Shown here: positions 38,527 to 48,074 of the stretch, one piece after another | Layout: each line of letters opens with the position of its first letter | How positions within the stretch are numbered: position 1 is the stretch's first letter | Source: Tenacibaculum maritimum NCIMB 2154 | GTDB taxonomy: Bacteria > Bacteroidota > Bacteroidia > Flavobacteriales > Flavobacteriaceae | Length of the DNA: 64,000 nucleotides | Assembly (NCBI RefSeq): GCF_900119795.1 | Contig: NZ_LT634361.1 | Span: 2,480,001 to 2,544,000 of the forward strand | Direction of reading: 5' to 3' | The notes under the pieces: model-generated | Database searches by the model: none | Told to the model about the DNA's origin: nothing | Seen by the model: only the letters and a program-made list of their open reading frames with translations | Translations under genes and position numbers: made by a program

Positions 38527-38976
38527 TTATAAAGTAACCACTTCACCTCCAGCTGCTTCAATAGCTGCTTTTGCTGATGCAGTAAATTTATGTACAGTGA
38601 TATTTAATTTCGCTTTTAACTCTCCACGGCCTAGTACTTTTACCAAATCATTTTTTCGAGCCAATCTATTCTCTACTAAAATATCTAAAGTAACTGTATC
38701 TGTAATTTTTCCGCTATCTACTAAAGCTTGTAATTTATCTAAATTTACACCAACATATTCTTTACGATTAATGTTAGTGAATCCAAATTTAGGAACACGT
38801 CTTTGAAGAGGCATTTGACCTCCTTCGAACCCTATCTTACGAGAATATCCAGAACGAGATTTCTGACCATTATGTCCTCTAGTAGCAGTACCTCCTTTAC
38901 CAGATCCTTCACCACGTGCTATTCTTTTCCCCTTTTTTACAGATCCTTCTGCTGGTTTTAAGTTATGTAAACTCAT
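38527..38976 (-). CDS. rplO: 50S ribosomal protein L15
   Basis: A 149-residue protein with the N-terminal MSLHNLKPAEGSVKKGKRI, the glycine-rich RGEGSGKGGTATRGHNGQ segment and the C-terminal KFTASAKAAIEAAGGEV signature. It lies 14 nt after rpmD and 10 nt before secY. Confidence 0.98.
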   Translation of the reverse strand: MSLHNLKPAEGSVKKGKRIARGEGSGKGGTATRGHNGQKSRSGYSRKIGFEGGQMPLQRRVPKFGFTNINRKEYVGVNLDKLQALVDSGKITDTVTLDILVENRLARKNDLVKVLGRGELKAKLNITVHKFTASAKAAIEAAGGEVVTL

Positions 38977-38990
38977 GATTATTTATTGTC

Positions 38991-39173
38991 TTATTTAACT
39001 TCCTCTACAGAAATTAAGTGTTTAACTGTATTTACCATACCAACAATAGATGGAGTTGCCTCATGTTCTACTGTTTGATTCATTTTACGTAAACCTAATG
39101 CTTCTAACGTTCTTTTTTGATTTTTAAAGCGACCGATTTGACTTCTTACTTGTGTAATTTTAATTTTACTCAT
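38991..39173 (-). CDS. rpmD: 50S ribosomal protein L30
   Basis: A 60-residue protein, KIKITQVRSQIGRFKNQKRT with LEALGLRKMNQTVEH, matching the short bacterial L30 fold. Located between rpsE and rplO as in other spc operons. Confidence 0.96.
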   Translation of the reverse strand: MSKIKITQVRSQIGRFKNQKRTLEALGLRKMNQTVEHEATPSIVGMVNTVKHLISVEEVK

Positions 39174-39184
39174 CGTTTTAAATT

Positions 39185-39706
39185 TTATCCGTTAAAAACT
39201 TTCTCTAAAGAAATACCTCTTTGTTTTGCTATTGTTGCTGCGCTACGCAATTGTAACAAAGCATCAAAAGTAGCTTTTACCACATTGTGAGGATTTGATG
39301 ATCCTTGAGATTTAGATAATACGTCATGAATACCTACAGACTCTAATACTGCACGTACTGCACCACCAGCAATAACTCCAGTACCATGTGAAGCTGGTTT
39401 GATAAATACCTTAGCTCCTCCAAATTTACCTTTTTGCTCATGTGGTAATGTTCCGTCAATAATAGGAATACGTACTAAGTTTTTCTTAGCGTCTTCTACT
39501 GCTTTTGCTATTGCAGAAGCAACATCTTTAGATTTTCCTAAACCATGACCTACAACTCCATTCCCATCTCCTACTACTACGATAGCAGAGAAACCAAATG
39601 CTCTACCTCCTTTAGTAACTTTAGTAACACGTTGAACGCCTACTAATTTATCTACAAGCTCTAATCCGCTTGGTTTTACTCTTTCTACGTTTTTATATCC
39701 TTGCAT
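39185..39706 (-). CDS. rpsE: 30S ribosomal protein S5
   Basis: A 173-residue decoding-region protein. It contains the S5 RNA-binding part [20 protein letters not shown] and [20 protein letters not shown], and later [20 protein letters not shown]. The stop lies 11 nt before rpmD. Confidence 0.98.
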   Translation of the reverse strand: MQGYKNVERVKPSGLELVDKLVGVQRVTKVTKGGRAFGFSAIVVVGDGNGVVGHGLGKSKDVASAIAKAVEDAKKNLVRIPIIDGTLPHEQKGKFGGAKVFIKPASHGTGVIAGGAVRAVLESVGIHDVLSKSQGSSNPHNVVKATFDALLQLRSAATIAKQRGISLEKVFNG

Positions 39707-39717
39707 AATATAATTTC

Positions 39718-40068
39718 TTAAAATTTTAAACCAGCTTCTCTAGCAGCGTCAGCTAATACTTTAACTCTACCGTGATATAAATATCCGTTTCTATCAAAAG
39801 CAACAGTGTCCACTCCTGCTTTGGTAGCTTTTTCAGCGATTGCTTTTCCTACTGCTGCTGCAGTTTCTGCTTTAGAACTAGATGTAATTTCTTTATCTCT
39901 TGACGATGCAGATGCTAATGTTACACCTGCAACATCATCTATTAATTGAGCATAAATCTCCTTGTTACTTCTAAAAACCGACAATCTTGGTTTTGTAGCT
40001 GTACCAGTAACTATTTTTCTAATTCTATGCTTAATACGTTGTCTTCTTTCAAGCTTTGATAATGCCAT
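39718..40068 (-). CDS. rplR: 50S ribosomal protein L18
   Basis: A 116-residue 5S rRNA-binding protein: [35 protein letters not shown] and [20 protein letters not shown]. Gaps of 11 nt on both sides. Confidence 0.98.
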   Translation of the reverse strand: MALSKLERRQRIKHRIRKIVTGTATKPRLSVFRSNKEIYAQLIDDVAGVTLASASSRDKEITSSSKAETAAAVGKAIAEKATKAGVDTVAFDRNGYLYHGRVKVLADAAREAGLKF

Positions 40069-40079
40069 AATATAATAAA

Positions 40080-40625
40080 TTATGCAGATTTACCTGCTTT
40101 TCTTCTTAATACTTCTCCTACAAACTTAACTCCTTTTCCTTTATAAGGCTCTGGTTTACGGAAACCGCGAATTTTAGCTGCTACTTGACCAACTAATTGC
40201 TTATCATAAGAAGTTAATTTAATTATTGGATTTTTACCTTTTTCAGAAACAGTTTCTACCTTAACTTCTGGAGCTAATTCTAAGACAATGTTATGTGAAA
40301 AACCTAATGCTAAATCTAATTTCTGACCTTGATTTGAAGCTCTGTAACCAACACCGACTAATTCTAATTCTTTAGTCCATCCTTTACTAACTCCTTCAAT
40401 CATATTATTCAGCAAAGATCTCATCAAACCATGCTGTGCTTTGTGAGTCTTGCTGTCAGATGCTCTTTCTAAAACAACTTGAGCATCCTCTATATTTACA
40501 GTAATTCCTTCAGAAATAGTTTGAGTTAACTCTCCTAATTTCCCTTTTACTGTAATTATATTTTCTTTTACGTTTACATCTACACCTTGTGGAATGCTAA
40601 CTGGATTTTTTCCTATTCTACTCAT
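40080..40625 (-). CDS. rplF: 50S ribosomal protein L6
   Basis: A 181-residue protein with [15 protein letters not shown], the central [20 protein letters not shown] and the C-terminal [18 protein letters not shown] signature. It follows rpsH after 10 nt. Confidence 0.98.
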   Translation of the reverse strand: MSRIGKNPVSIPQGVDVNVKENIITVKGKLGELTQTISEGITVNIEDAQVVLERASDSKTHKAQHGLMRSLLNNMIEGVSKGWTKELELVGVGYRASNQGQKLDLALGFSHNIVLELAPEVKVETVSEKGKNPIIKLTSYDKQLVGQVAAKIRGFRKPEPYKGKGVKFVGEVLRRKAGKSA

Positions 40626-40635
40626 TTCCTAAGAT

Positions 40636-41034
40636 TTAATAAACGTAACATAAAACTTCTCCTCCAACATTCTCTTGACGTGCTTTCTTGTTAGTCATCA
40701 CTCCTTTAGATGTTGAAACAATTGCAATACCCAATCCGTTTAGTACTCTAGGCATCTCTTTAGACCCTACATACTTACGTAAACCTGGTGTACTGATTCT
40801 TTGAATCTTTCTAATTACTGATTCTTTTGTTTCTCTGTCATACTTTAATGCTATCTTTATTGTTCCTTGAACTTTATCGTCATTGAACTGATAACTCAAA
40901 ATATAACCTTGATCAAACAAAATTTTAGTGATTTCCTTCTTCAATTTTGAAGCTGGAATCTCTACTACTCTGTGTCCTGCTGCGATAGCATTTCTTACTC
41001 TTGTAAGAAAATCCGCGATTGGATCTGTGTACAT
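40636..41034 (-). CDS. rpsH: 30S ribosomal protein S8
   Basis: A 132-residue 16S rRNA-binding protein: [34 protein letters not shown] and the C-terminal [20 protein letters not shown]. In E. coli S8 binds its own operon mRNA to repress it. Here the gene is preceded by an unusual 161-nt gap that contains a hairpin and a promoter-like pair of boxes. Confidence 0.98.
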   Translation of the reverse strand: MYTDPIADFLTRVRNAIAAGHRVVEIPASKLKKEITKILFDQGYILSYQFNDDKVQGTIKIALKYDRETKESVIRKIQRISTPGLRKYVGSKEMPRVLNGLGIAIVSTSKGVMTNKKARQENVGGEVLCYVY

Positions 41035-41136
41035 ATTGATTAAATTTGCGGTTTTGGTATTTAGTTATCTCTATTTAAGTTACGGCTTTCACCGTGATAC
41101 ACTAAACCTGAAACCTATTAATATTTATTTACTAAA

Positions 41137-41171
41137 AAAAATAGATTGGCAAATATACACAATCTATTTTT
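41137..41171 (-). terminator. Terminator-like hairpin between rpsN and rpsH
   Basis: On the minus strand AAAAATAGATT pairs with AATCTATTTTT across a 13-nt loop, and eight T in a row complete the 3' arm. This has the form of an intrinsic terminator inside the spc operon, 25 nt after the rpsN stop. Confidence 0.65.
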
Positions 41172-41181
41172 ATTATTTCAA
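41150..41181 (-). promoter_or_regulatory. Internal promoter overlapping the rpsN-rpsH hairpin
   Basis: On the minus strand TTG (complement of 41179-41181), a 21-nt spacer and TATATTTG (complement of 41150-41157) fit the Bacteroidota consensus. The -7 box is located in the loop of the terminator-like hairpin, so one segment may end one transcript and start the next. The leader before rpsH would be about 110 nt. Confidence 0.5.
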
Positions 41182-41195
41182 ATTATTTTTGACCT

Positions 41196-41465
41196 CTACC
41201 AACTTGCTTTTGTTACACCTGGTATCAATCCTTGATTTGCCATTTCACGAAATGTTACACGAGAAATTCCAAATTGACGCATATACCCTTTTGGACGTCC
41301 AGTTAGTTTACATCTATTATGCATTCTAATTGGCGAAGCGTTTTTTGGTAACTTCTGTAATGCTTCGTAATCTCCAGCTTCTTTTAAAGCTTTGCGTTTC
41401 TCGGCAAATTTAGCTACTGTTTTTGCTCTTTTGCGTTCACGAGCTTTCATTGATTCTTTAGCCAT
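41196..41465 (-). CDS. rpsN: 30S ribosomal protein S14 (zinc-free type)
   Basis: An 89-residue S14 of the long class without zinc-binding cysteines: [20 protein letters not shown] and [20 protein letters not shown], ending PGVTKASW. It follows rplE after 3 nt and is the last gene before the internal terminator-like hairpin. Confidence 0.98.
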   Translation of the reverse strand: MAKESMKARERKRAKTVAKFAEKRKALKEAGDYEALQKLPKNASPIRMHNRCKLTGRPKGYMRQFGISRVTFREMANQGLIPGVTKASW

Positions 41466-41468
41466 CTC

Positions 41469-42020
41469 TTAATTCTTTTTAAATGGTAAACCTAATTCTT
41501 TTAATAATGACTTTGCTTCTTTATCAGTTGTTGCAGATGTTACAAACGTAATATCCATACCACTAATTTTTTTCACTTTATCAATACTAATTTCTGGGTA
41601 GATGATTTGCTCAGTAATTCCTAAATTGTAATTACCTCTACCATCAAAACCATTTGCTTTAATTCCGTTAAAATCTCTTACACGTGGTAAAGAAGCTGTA
41701 ACTAATCTATCTAAGAATTCATACATTTTTTCACCTCTTAACGTAACTTTTGCTCCAATTGGCATTCCTTTACGTAATTTGAAGTTTGCAATGTCTTTCT
41801 TTGATATTGTTGAAACAGCCTTTTGACCTGTAATTGCTGTTAACTCTTCTAAAGCATAATCTATCAACTTCTTATCAGCGATAGCTCCACCAATACCTTT
41901 ACTAAGTACAATTTTCTGTAACTTAGGTACCTGCATCACATTGCTATAGCCAAATTCCTCAGTAAGAGCACTAACAATTCTACTCTTATATTCTGCTTTT
42001 AATCTAGGTACGTAACTCAT
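41469..42020 (-). CDS. rplE: 50S ribosomal protein L5
   Basis: A 183-residue 5S rRNA-binding protein: [56 protein letters not shown] and the C-terminal [20 protein letters not shown]. It lies 2 nt after rplX. Confidence 0.98.
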   Translation of the reverse strand: MSYVPRLKAEYKSRIVSALTEEFGYSNVMQVPKLQKIVLSKGIGGAIADKKLIDYALEELTAITGQKAVSTISKKDIANFKLRKGMPIGAKVTLRGEKMYEFLDRLVTASLPRVRDFNGIKANGFDGRGNYNLGITEQIIYPEISIDKVKKISGMDITFVTSATTDKEAKSLLKELGLPFKKN

Positions 42021-42022
42021 GA

Positions 42023-42331
42023 TTATATTGCTTTATCTGATTTTTTTGAGAATCTTACTTTCTTATCTCCTTCTATTCTATATCCTACTCTTACTGCTTC
42101 ACCATTTTCTACTAAAGCTAAGTTTGATACATGAATTGGAGCTTCTTTCTTTACAATTCCTCCTTGTGGATTTGCTGCGCTAGGTTTCGTATGCTTTGAT
42201 ATCATATTAACACCTTCTACTACAACTCTATTTTTCTCCTTTAGGATTCGTAAAACTTTTCCTTCTGAACCTTTGTGATCTCCTGCAATTACTTTTACAG
42301 TATCTCCTGATTTAATTTTAAACTTTTGCAT
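42023..42331 (-). CDS. rplX: 50S ribosomal protein L24
   Basis: A 102-residue KOW-domain assembly initiator: [39 protein letters not shown] and [17 protein letters not shown]. Normal length and place. Confidence 0.98.
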   Translation of the reverse strand: MQKFKIKSGDTVKVIAGDHKGSEGKVLRILKEKNRVVVEGVNMISKHTKPSAANPQGGIVKKEAPIHVSNLALVENGEAVRVGYRIEGDKKVRFSKKSDKAI

Positions 42332-42344
42332 CTTTTTATCGAAT

Positions 42345-42713
42345 TTAAAGCACTTCAGGTGCTAATGATACTATCTTCATAAATTGCTTCTCACGTAATT
42401 CACGAGCAACAGGACCAAATACACGTGTTCCTCTCATTTCCTCTGTAGGATTTAAAAGTACACAAGCATTATCATCAAATCTAATATATGATCCGTCTTT
42501 ACGTCTTACTTCTTTTTTAGTACGAACAACAACAGCGCGAGATACTTGACCTTTCTTTACGTTTCCGTTTGGAGTTGCAGACTTTACAGTTACTACAATT
42601 TTATCTCCAACACTAGCGTAACGCTTTTTTGTTCCTCCTAAAACTCTTATTACTAAAACTTCTTTTGCTCCAGTATTATCTGCGACTTTTAATCTTGATT
42701 CTGTCTGTAACAT
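42345..42713 (-). CDS. rplN: 50S ribosomal protein L14
   Basis: A 122-residue protein: [39 protein letters not shown] and [20 protein letters not shown]. It follows rpsQ by 1 nt, so coupling is likely. Confidence 0.98.
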   Translation of the reverse strand: MLQTESRLKVADNTGAKEVLVIRVLGGTKKRYASVGDKIVVTVKSATPNGNVKKGQVSRAVVVRTKKEVRRKDGSYIRFDDNACVLLNPTEEMRGTRVFGPVARELREKQFMKIVSLAPEVL

Positions 42714-42714
42714 A

Positions 42715-42972
42715 TTATTTAGCTCTTTCTAAGATTTCTACTAATCTCCAACGTTTAGATTTACTTAAAGGTCTTGTTTCCATGATTCTTACCGTATCTC
42801 CTATGTTGCAATCATTCTTTTCGTCGTGCGCAACGTACTTCTTAGTCTTTAATACGAACTTTCCGTACATTGGGTGTTTTACTCTTTTTACCTCATTAAC
42901 AACTATAGATTTCTCCATCTTGTTACTAGATACAACACCTATTCTCTCTTTTCTAAGATTTCTTTTTTCCAT
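42715..42972 (-). CDS. rpsQ: 30S ribosomal protein S17
   Basis: An 85-residue OB-fold protein: [39 protein letters not shown] and [19 protein letters not shown]. Located between rpmC and rplN. Confidence 0.98.
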   Translation of the reverse strand: MEKRNLRKERIGVVSSNKMEKSIVVNEVKRVKHPMYGKFVLKTKKYVAHDEKNDCNIGDTVRIMETRPLSKSKRWRLVEILERAK

Positions 42973-42992
42973 CTTTAAAACTGACTATAGAA

Positions 42993-43184
42993 TTATTGTA
43001 ATTCTCTTTTGGTTAATTCTGTTGCAATTCTTGCAACAGATCTTCTTAAGCTTTTTAACTGCAATGGGTTTTCCAATGGAGTTATGGCGTGAGCCATCTT
43101 AAGATCCGTATAATTTTTTTTCAACGCAACTAACTGCTCTTGTAAGTCAGCGATAGATAATTCTTTAATTTCTGATTGTTTCAT
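42993..43184 (-). CDS. rpmC: 50S ribosomal protein L29
   Basis: A 63-residue helical protein at the tunnel exit: MKQSEIKELSIADLQEQLV and MAHAITPLENPLQLKSLRRS. Located between rplP and rpsQ. Confidence 0.97.
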   Translation of the reverse strand: MKQSEIKELSIADLQEQLVALKKNYTDLKMAHAITPLENPLQLKSLRRSVARIATELTKRELQ

Positions 43185-43195
43185 TGTGTATAGAA

Positions 43196-43627
43196 TTAAG
43201 CGTTAAAATCAAAATCTCTTGCGATAACAAACTTCGTTTTTACAGGAAGTTTTTGTGCTGCTAAACGTAAAGCTTCTTTTGCTACTTCCATTGGTACACC
43301 ACCAACTTCAAACAAAATTCTACCTGGTTTGATAACAGCAACGAAATGATCAGGGGCACCTTTACCTTTACCCATACGTACTTCTAATGGTTTTTTAGTA
43401 ATAGGCTTATCTGGAAAGATTTTAATCCAAAGCTGTCCCTCTCTTTTCATATGACGAGTTGCCGCAATACGAGCTGCCTCTATTTGACGAGAAGTCAATA
43501 AATTCTGATCCAAAGATTTGATTCCGAACATTCCGTTAGAAAGTTGGTTTCCTCTTTGAGAATCCCCATTCATATTACCTTTGGCCTTCTGTACCTTACG
43601 GTATTTTACTCTTTTTGGCTGTAACAT
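43196..43627 (-). CDS. rplP: 50S ribosomal protein L16
   Basis: A 143-residue protein near the A site: [59 protein letters not shown] and [19 protein letters not shown]. Follows rpsC after 22 nt. Confidence 0.98.
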   Translation of the reverse strand: MLQPKRVKYRKVQKAKGNMNGDSQRGNQLSNGMFGIKSLDQNLLTSRQIEAARIAATRHMKREGQLWIKIFPDKPITKKPLEVRMGKGKGAPDHFVAVIKPGRILFEVGGVPMEVAKEALRLAAQKLPVKTKFVIARDFDFNA

Positions 43628-43649
43628 TTCTAATTTCTAATTTTAAAAA

Positions 43650-44366
43650 TTATTTTCTTTTGCGAGATTGACGTTTTCCGTTACCTCCTTTAGCACCACC
43701 TTTTTGCTTAGATAATCCTACTAATGGAGATAGCTCACGCTTTCCATAAACCTCACCTTTCATAATCCATACTTTAACTCCGATTCTTCCGTAAGTTGTA
43801 TGAGATTCTACAAGTGCATAATCGATATCTGCTCTAAAAGTAGAAAGAGGAATTCTTCCTTCTTTATAATGCTCAGAACGTGCCATCTCTGCTCCATTTA
43901 ATCGGCCAGATAATTGGATTTTAATTCCTTCAGCATTCATTCTTATTGCAGCAGCTATAGCCATCTTTGTAGCACGCTTATAAGAAATTCTATTTTCTAT
44001 TTGACGAGCTACACTAGCTGCAACTAATTTTGCATCTAATTCAGGTCTCTTAATTTCAAAAATATTAATTTGAACTTCCTTACCTGTAATTTTCTTAAGC
44101 TCTTCTTTTAACTTGTCTACCTCTTGACCTCCTTTACCAATAATGATACCTGGACGTGCTGTAGTGATAGTAACGGTTACAAGTTTTAAAGTACGCTCAA
44201 TTATTACACGAGAAACACTTGCTTTAAATAACCTAGCATTTACATACTTTCTTATTTTATCGTCTTCAGCTAATTTATCTCCGTAGTCATTTCCACCATA
44301 CCAGTTAGATTCCCATCCTCTGATAATTCCTAAACGATTTCCTATTGGATTTGTTTTTTGTCCCAT
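43650..44366 (-). CDS. rpsC: 30S ribosomal protein S3
   Basis: A 238-residue KH-domain protein at the mRNA entry channel: [40 protein letters not shown] and [20 protein letters not shown]. The tail is rich in Lys, Gly and Arg. Confidence 0.98.
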   Translation of the reverse strand: MGQKTNPIGNRLGIIRGWESNWYGGNDYGDKLAEDDKIRKYVNARLFKASVSRVIIERTLKLVTVTITTARPGIIIGKGGQEVDKLKEELKKITGKEVQINIFEIKRPELDAKLVAASVARQIENRISYKRATKMAIAAAIRMNAEGIKIQLSGRLNGAEMARSEHYKEGRIPLSTFRADIDYALVESHTTYGRIGVKVWIMKGEVYGKRELSPLVGLSKQKGGAKGGNGKRQSRKRK

Positions 44367-44377
44367 TTCTACTTTGA

Positions 44378-44782
44378 TTAATTACTAATATTTTTAGAAC
44401 CTAACTCTAATGTAACGTGATTAGAACGCTTACGAATTCTATGAGCACGCCCCTGTGGAGCAGGTCTTAACCTTTTTAACATACCTGCGCTATCTACACA
44501 AATTGATTTTACAAATAATCCTGCATCTTCAATGCTAGCATCTTCATTCTTAGCTTGCCAGTTTGCGATAGCAGACATTAACAATTTTTCTAAGTTTCTT
44601 GACGCCTCTTTTGGACTAAATTTTAAGATTTGTAAAGCTTTTTCAACTTCAACACCTCTTACTAAATCTGCTACTAAACGCATTTTTCTTGGTGATGTAG
44701 GACAGTTAGTAAGCTTAGCGAAAGCTCTTTGCTTTCTTGCTTCTTTTAACTGTTTTGCCATGTTTTGTTTACGAACTCCCAT
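44378..44782 (-). CDS. rplV: 50S ribosomal protein L22
   Basis: A 134-residue protein lining the exit tunnel: [32 protein letters not shown] and [20 protein letters not shown]. The first ATG and an ATG seven codons later are both possible starts; the first leaves a 6-nt gap to rpsS. Confidence 0.97.
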   Translation of the reverse strand: MGVRKQNMAKQLKEARKQRAFAKLTNCPTSPRKMRLVADLVRGVEVEKALQILKFSPKEASRNLEKLLMSAIANWQAKNEDASIEDAGLFVKSICVDSAGMLKRLRPAPQGRAHRIRKRSNHVTLELGSKNISN

Positions 44783-44788
44783 TTCCTA

Positions 44789-45067
44789 CTATTTTTTTCC
44801 TTTATTTTTTGCACCAGCGTGTCCTCTAAAAGAACGTGTTGGTGAAAATTCGCCTAATTTATGACCTACCATGTTTTCTGTAACGTAAACTGGAACAAAC
44901 TGCTTTCCATTATGAACAGCAATAGTTTGCCCTACGAAATCAGGAGTAATCATACTTGCTCTTGACCAAGTTTTAATTACAGATTTACTTCCTGCTTCAA
45001 CGTTAGCTAACACTTTCTTCTCTAACTTATAGTGAACGTAAGGTCCTTTTTTTAATGATCTTGCCAT
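44789..45067 (-). CDS. rpsS: 30S ribosomal protein S19
   Basis: A 92-residue head protein: [59 protein letters not shown] and [15 protein letters not shown]. It lies 6 nt after rplB. Confidence 0.98.
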   Translation of the reverse strand: MARSLKKGPYVHYKLEKKVLANVEAGSKSVIKTWSRASMITPDFVGQTIAVHNGKQFVPVYVTENMVGHKLGEFSPTRSFRGHAGAKNKGKK

Positions 45068-45073
45068 GATTTA

Positions 45074-45898
45074 TTATTTCTTTCTACGTTCTATAATATA
45101 CTTATTACTAGCTTTAGTTTTAGATCTTGTCTTAAATCCTTTAGCTGGAATACCGTTTCTAGATCTTGGATGACCTCCAGAAGAACGTCCTTCACCACCT
45201 CCCATCGGGTGATCAACTGGGTTCATTCTAACAGCGTTTGTTCTTGGTCTTCTACCTAACCATCTAGACCTACCTGCCTTACCAGACACTAATAGTTGAT
45301 GATCTGAATTAGATACCACTCCAATCGTTGCCATACAAGTTAACAAGATTAATCTTGTTTCTCCAGAAGGTAATTTTACTGTAGCATACTTACCATCTCT
45401 TGCCATTAATTGAGCAAAAGAACCTGCAGAACGAGCCATTACCGCTCCTTGTTCCGGACGTAACTCTATACATGAAATAGTAGTTCCTAATGGAATATCA
45501 CTTAAGTACATAGCATTTCCTATTTCTGGAGCTACATTTTTACCTGAAATGATCGTTTGACCTACCTTTAAACCGTTTTGTGCAATTACATAACGTTTCT
45601 CACCATCAGCATAACTAACTAATGCAATAAATGCAGTACGATTTGGATCGTACTCAATAGTTTTTACTGTTGCAGGAATACCTTGTTTATCTCTTTTAAA
45701 ATCGATAATACGGTACTTTTGTTTATGACCTCCACCGATATTACGTGTAGTCATTCTTCCCTGATTGTTTCGACCTCCAGATCTTTTTTTCGGAACTAAT
45801 AATGATTTTTCCGGCTTATCAGTAGTAATGGTGTCGAACCCATTTACTACTCTAAAACGCTGACCTGGTGTTATTGGTTTTAATTTTCTAACTGACAT
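45074..45898 (-). CDS. rplB: 50S ribosomal protein L2
   Basis: A 274-residue peptidyl-transferase-centre protein: [34 protein letters not shown] and the C-terminal signature [20 protein letters not shown]. Normal length and place. Confidence 0.98.
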   Translation of the reverse strand: MSVRKLKPITPGQRFRVVNGFDTITTDKPEKSLLVPKKRSGGRNNQGRMTTRNIGGGHKQKYRIIDFKRDKQGIPATVKTIEYDPNRTAFIALVSYADGEKRYVIAQNGLKVGQTIISGKNVAPEIGNAMYLSDIPLGTTISCIELRPEQGAVMARSAGSFAQLMARDGKYATVKLPSGETRLILLTCMATIGVVSNSDHQLLVSGKAGRSRWLGRRPRTNAVRMNPVDHPMGGGEGRSSGGHPRSRNGIPAKGFKTRSKTKASNKYIIERRKK

Positions 45899-45909
45899 TC
45901 TGTCTTTTC

Positions 45910-46200
45910 TTAAAGATTGTTATAAAAATCAATAGTTTCACCTTCTGCTAACTGAACAATTGCTTTCTTGTATCCACTCGTTATCCCTGTTACCAAACCT
46001 TTTTTAGTAAATTTAGTATTTCTTTTAATTGGATAATTCATTGTTTTTACAGAGTCGATAGCAACGCCATAAGCTGCTTCAACAGCTCCTTTTATTTCTA
46101 ACTTGTTAGCTCTTTTGTTTACAACAAAAGCATAGCGGTTATTTAACTCGCTATCATTTGTTGCTTTTTCCGTAATAATAGGTTTTATTAAAATACTCAT
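45910..46200 (-). CDS. rplW: 50S ribosomal protein L23
   Basis: A 96-residue tunnel-exit protein that docks SRP and trigger factor: [40 protein letters not shown] and [14 protein letters not shown] core. Between rplD and rplB. Confidence 0.97.
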   Translation of the reverse strand: MSILIKPIITEKATNDSELNNRYAFVVNKRANKLEIKGAVEAAYGVAIDSVKTMNYPIKRNTKFTKKGLVTGITSGYKKAIVQLAEGETIDFYNNL

Positions 46201-46210
46201 TTTTGTTTCC

Positions 46211-46840
46211 CTATTTGCTTAAATTAGATTCAATTTTCTCTAAAGATCCTTCTGATATAACAACCTTAGCTGCATTCAAAATACCGTAAGTACTCATTTC
46301 TGAAGTACCTATAACTCTAGAGCTTTTTAAATTTCTTGACGATAAGTACACGTTATTATTCGATCCTTCTAAAACGAATAAAGATTTTTTAGCGTCTAAA
46401 CCTAATGCTTTTAGTACATTGACAAAGTTTTTAGTTTTTGGAGTATCAAAATCAAAATTTTCTACTACTACTAAATTATTGTCTTTTGCTTGCATACTCA
46501 AAGCTGACTTACGTGCTAAACGCTTTAAGTTTTTATTCAACTTGAAAGAATAACTTCTTGGTCTTGGTCCGAACATACGTCCTCCTCCTTTAAAAACACC
46601 AGACTTAATACTACCTGCACGAGCTGTACCAGTTCCTTTTTGTTTCTTTATCTTTCTTGTACTACCAGCTATCTCAGCTCTTTCTTTAGATTTGTGAGTA
46701 CCTTGTCTTTGATTAGCCAAATACTGCTTTACATCTAAATATACCGCATGATCATTTGGCTCTATTCCGAATACCTCGCTAGAAAGTTCTACTTTTCTAC
46801 CAGTATCTTTTCCTGTAATATCTAATACTGCTACTTTCAT
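46211..46840 (-). CDS. rplD: 50S ribosomal protein L4
   Basis: A 209-residue protein. It shows [40 protein letters not shown] and [20 protein letters not shown]. In E. coli L4 represses the S10 operon. The ATG overlaps the rplC stop by one base, so the two are translationally coupled. Confidence 0.98.
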   Translation of the reverse strand: MKVAVLDITGKDTGRKVELSSEVFGIEPNDHAVYLDVKQYLANQRQGTHKSKERAEIAGSTRKIKKQKGTGTARAGSIKSGVFKGGGRMFGPRPRSYSFKLNKNLKRLARKSALSMQAKDNNLVVVENFDFDTPKTKNFVNVLKALGLDAKKSLFVLEGSNNNVYLSSRNLKSSRVIGTSEMSTYGILNAAKVVISEGSLEKIESNLSK

Positions 46841-47457
46841 TATTTCTGAATAGTTACGTAAGCGTTTTTATGACCTGGAATTGCTCCTTTCACAACAAGT
46901 AGATTCTTTTCAGCAACTACTTTTAACACTCTTAAGTTTTGAACCTTTACTTTCTCTCCACCCATTCTTCCTGCCATACGCATTCCTTTGAATACTCTAG
47001 CTGGATATGATGCTGCACCAATTGAACCAGGAGCTCTTAATCGGTTATGCTGACCATGAGTTGCTTGTCCAACACCACCAAAACCGTGACGTTTAACAAC
47101 CCCTTGAAAACCTTTACCTTTAGATACACCTGACACATCTACAAATTCTCCTTCTGTAAAATGTTCAACTGTGATAGAGTCTCCTAATTTGTACTCCTCT
47201 TCAAATCCTTGGAATTCAACGACTTTTTTCTTAGCAGTGGTACCAGCTTTTTTAAAGTGACCATCTAAAGCTTTATTAGAGCTTTTTGCTTTTTTGTCAT
47301 CGAAACCAAGTTGTAGTGCGCTATAGCCGTCAACCTCTTCGGTTCTGACTTGGGTAACAACGCAAGGACCTGCTTCGATTACTGTACAAGGAATATTCTT
47401 CCCGTTTTCATCGAACAAACTGGTCATTCCAATCTTTCTTCCTATTAACCCAGACAT
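46840..47457 (-). CDS. rplC: 50S ribosomal protein L3
   Basis: A 205-residue protein with [40 protein letters not shown] and [20 protein letters not shown]. It is preceded by a 293-nt gap after rpsJ that holds a terminator-like hairpin, a TACTTTTG box and structured leader sequence, so it is probably the first gene of a separate transcript. Confidence 0.98.
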   Translation of the reverse strand: MSGLIGRKIGMTSLFDENGKNIPCTVIEAGPCVVTQVRTEEVDGYSALQLGFDDKKAKSSNKALDGHFKKAGTTAKKKVVEFQGFEEEYKLGDSITVEHFTEGEFVDVSGVSKGKGFQGVVKRHGFGGVGQATHGQHNRLRAPGSIGAASYPARVFKGMRMAGRMGGEKVKVQNLRVLKVVAEKNLLVVKGAIPGHKNAYVTIQK

Positions 47458-47708
47458 TTTGTTTAGATTTTAGACGTTAAACTCTTTTTTAGTTCATCGC
47501 GTCTATTATTAATAAATATTTATTTGAAACCTCCGTTTCGAATATCCTTACAGAATTCTCTCCAAAAAAAACAGCGCAAAAACAATTTCAACGCTGAATA
47601 TGTTTTTTACCGTTTTTCCTTCGCGAAACCCTCCGGACATGTTTTTCTGTCTTTATTTTCAGAAAATTTACAACTTCCTGAAACAAATCAGGTTGCAAAA
47701 GTAATAAA
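47458..47708 (-). promoter_or_regulatory. Structured leader region upstream of rplC
   Basis: About 250 nt with several small stems: CCTGA/TCAGG (47677-47692), CAGCG/CGCTG (47572-47596) and GAAAC/GTTTC (47526-47539). Two GGAGG motifs occur on the transcribed strand, rare in Bacteroidota. A 30-codon ORF on the same strand (47640 down to 47548, starting MSGGFREGKTVK) is also present. These features fit a ribosomal-protein mRNA leader under feedback control; no known leader family was recognised. Confidence 0.45.
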
Positions 47709-47731
47709 AAACTTTCGATTTGAAAAATCAA
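47696..47731 (-). promoter_or_regulatory. Candidate promoter for the rplC transcript
   Basis: On the minus strand TACTTTTG (complement of 47696-47703) matches TAnnTTTG. The nearest TTG (complement of 47729-47731) lies 25 nt upstream inside the terminator hairpin, longer than the usual spacing. Confidence 0.4.
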
Positions 47732-47742
47732 ACCGAAAGTTT
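47709..47742 (-). terminator. Terminator-like hairpin after rpsJ
   Basis: On the minus strand AAACTTTCGGTTTGA pairs with TCAAATCGAAAGTTT (one mismatch bulge) around a short T loop and is followed by a T-run. It lies about 9 nt past the rpsJ stop and would end the str transcript. Confidence 0.65.
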
Positions 47743-47750
47743 ATATTAAA

Positions 47751-48056
47751 TTACACTTTTATTTCAACTTCAACACCGCTTGGTAATTCTAGTTTCATTA
47801 AAGCATCAATAGTTTTAGATGAAGAACTATAAATGTCTAATAATCTTTTGTAAGCAGATAATTGAAATTGCTCTCTAGATTTTTTGTTTACGTGTGGTGA
47901 ACGTAATACCGTAAAAATCTTTTTATTTGTTGGTAATGGTATTGGTCCGTTTACAACTGCACCAGTACTTTTTACCGTCTTTACAATTTTTTCAGCAGAT
48001 TTGTCTACTAAATTGTAATCGTAAGACTTTAATTTTATTCTAATTTTTTGACTCAT
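47751..48056 (-). CDS. rpsJ: 30S ribosomal protein S10 (NusE)
   Basis: A 101-residue head protein that also acts in antitermination as Nus[41 protein letters not shown] and [12 protein letters not shown]. In this genome it closes the str group (rpsL-rpsG-fusA-rpsJ) rather than heading the S10 group. Confidence 0.98.
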   Translation of the reverse strand: MSQKIRIKLKSYDYNLVDKSAEKIVKTVKSTGAVVNGPIPLPTNKKIFTVLRSPHVNKKSREQFQLSAYKRLLDIYSSSSKTIDALMKLELPSGVEVEIKV

Positions 48057-48074
48057 CGTTTTTTATTTAGTAGA

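Noticed and set aside
40928..41329. A 133-codon plus-strand open frame across rpsN and rpsH
   Set aside because: It overlaps two ribosomal genes on the other strand and has AT-rich, low-complexity translation.
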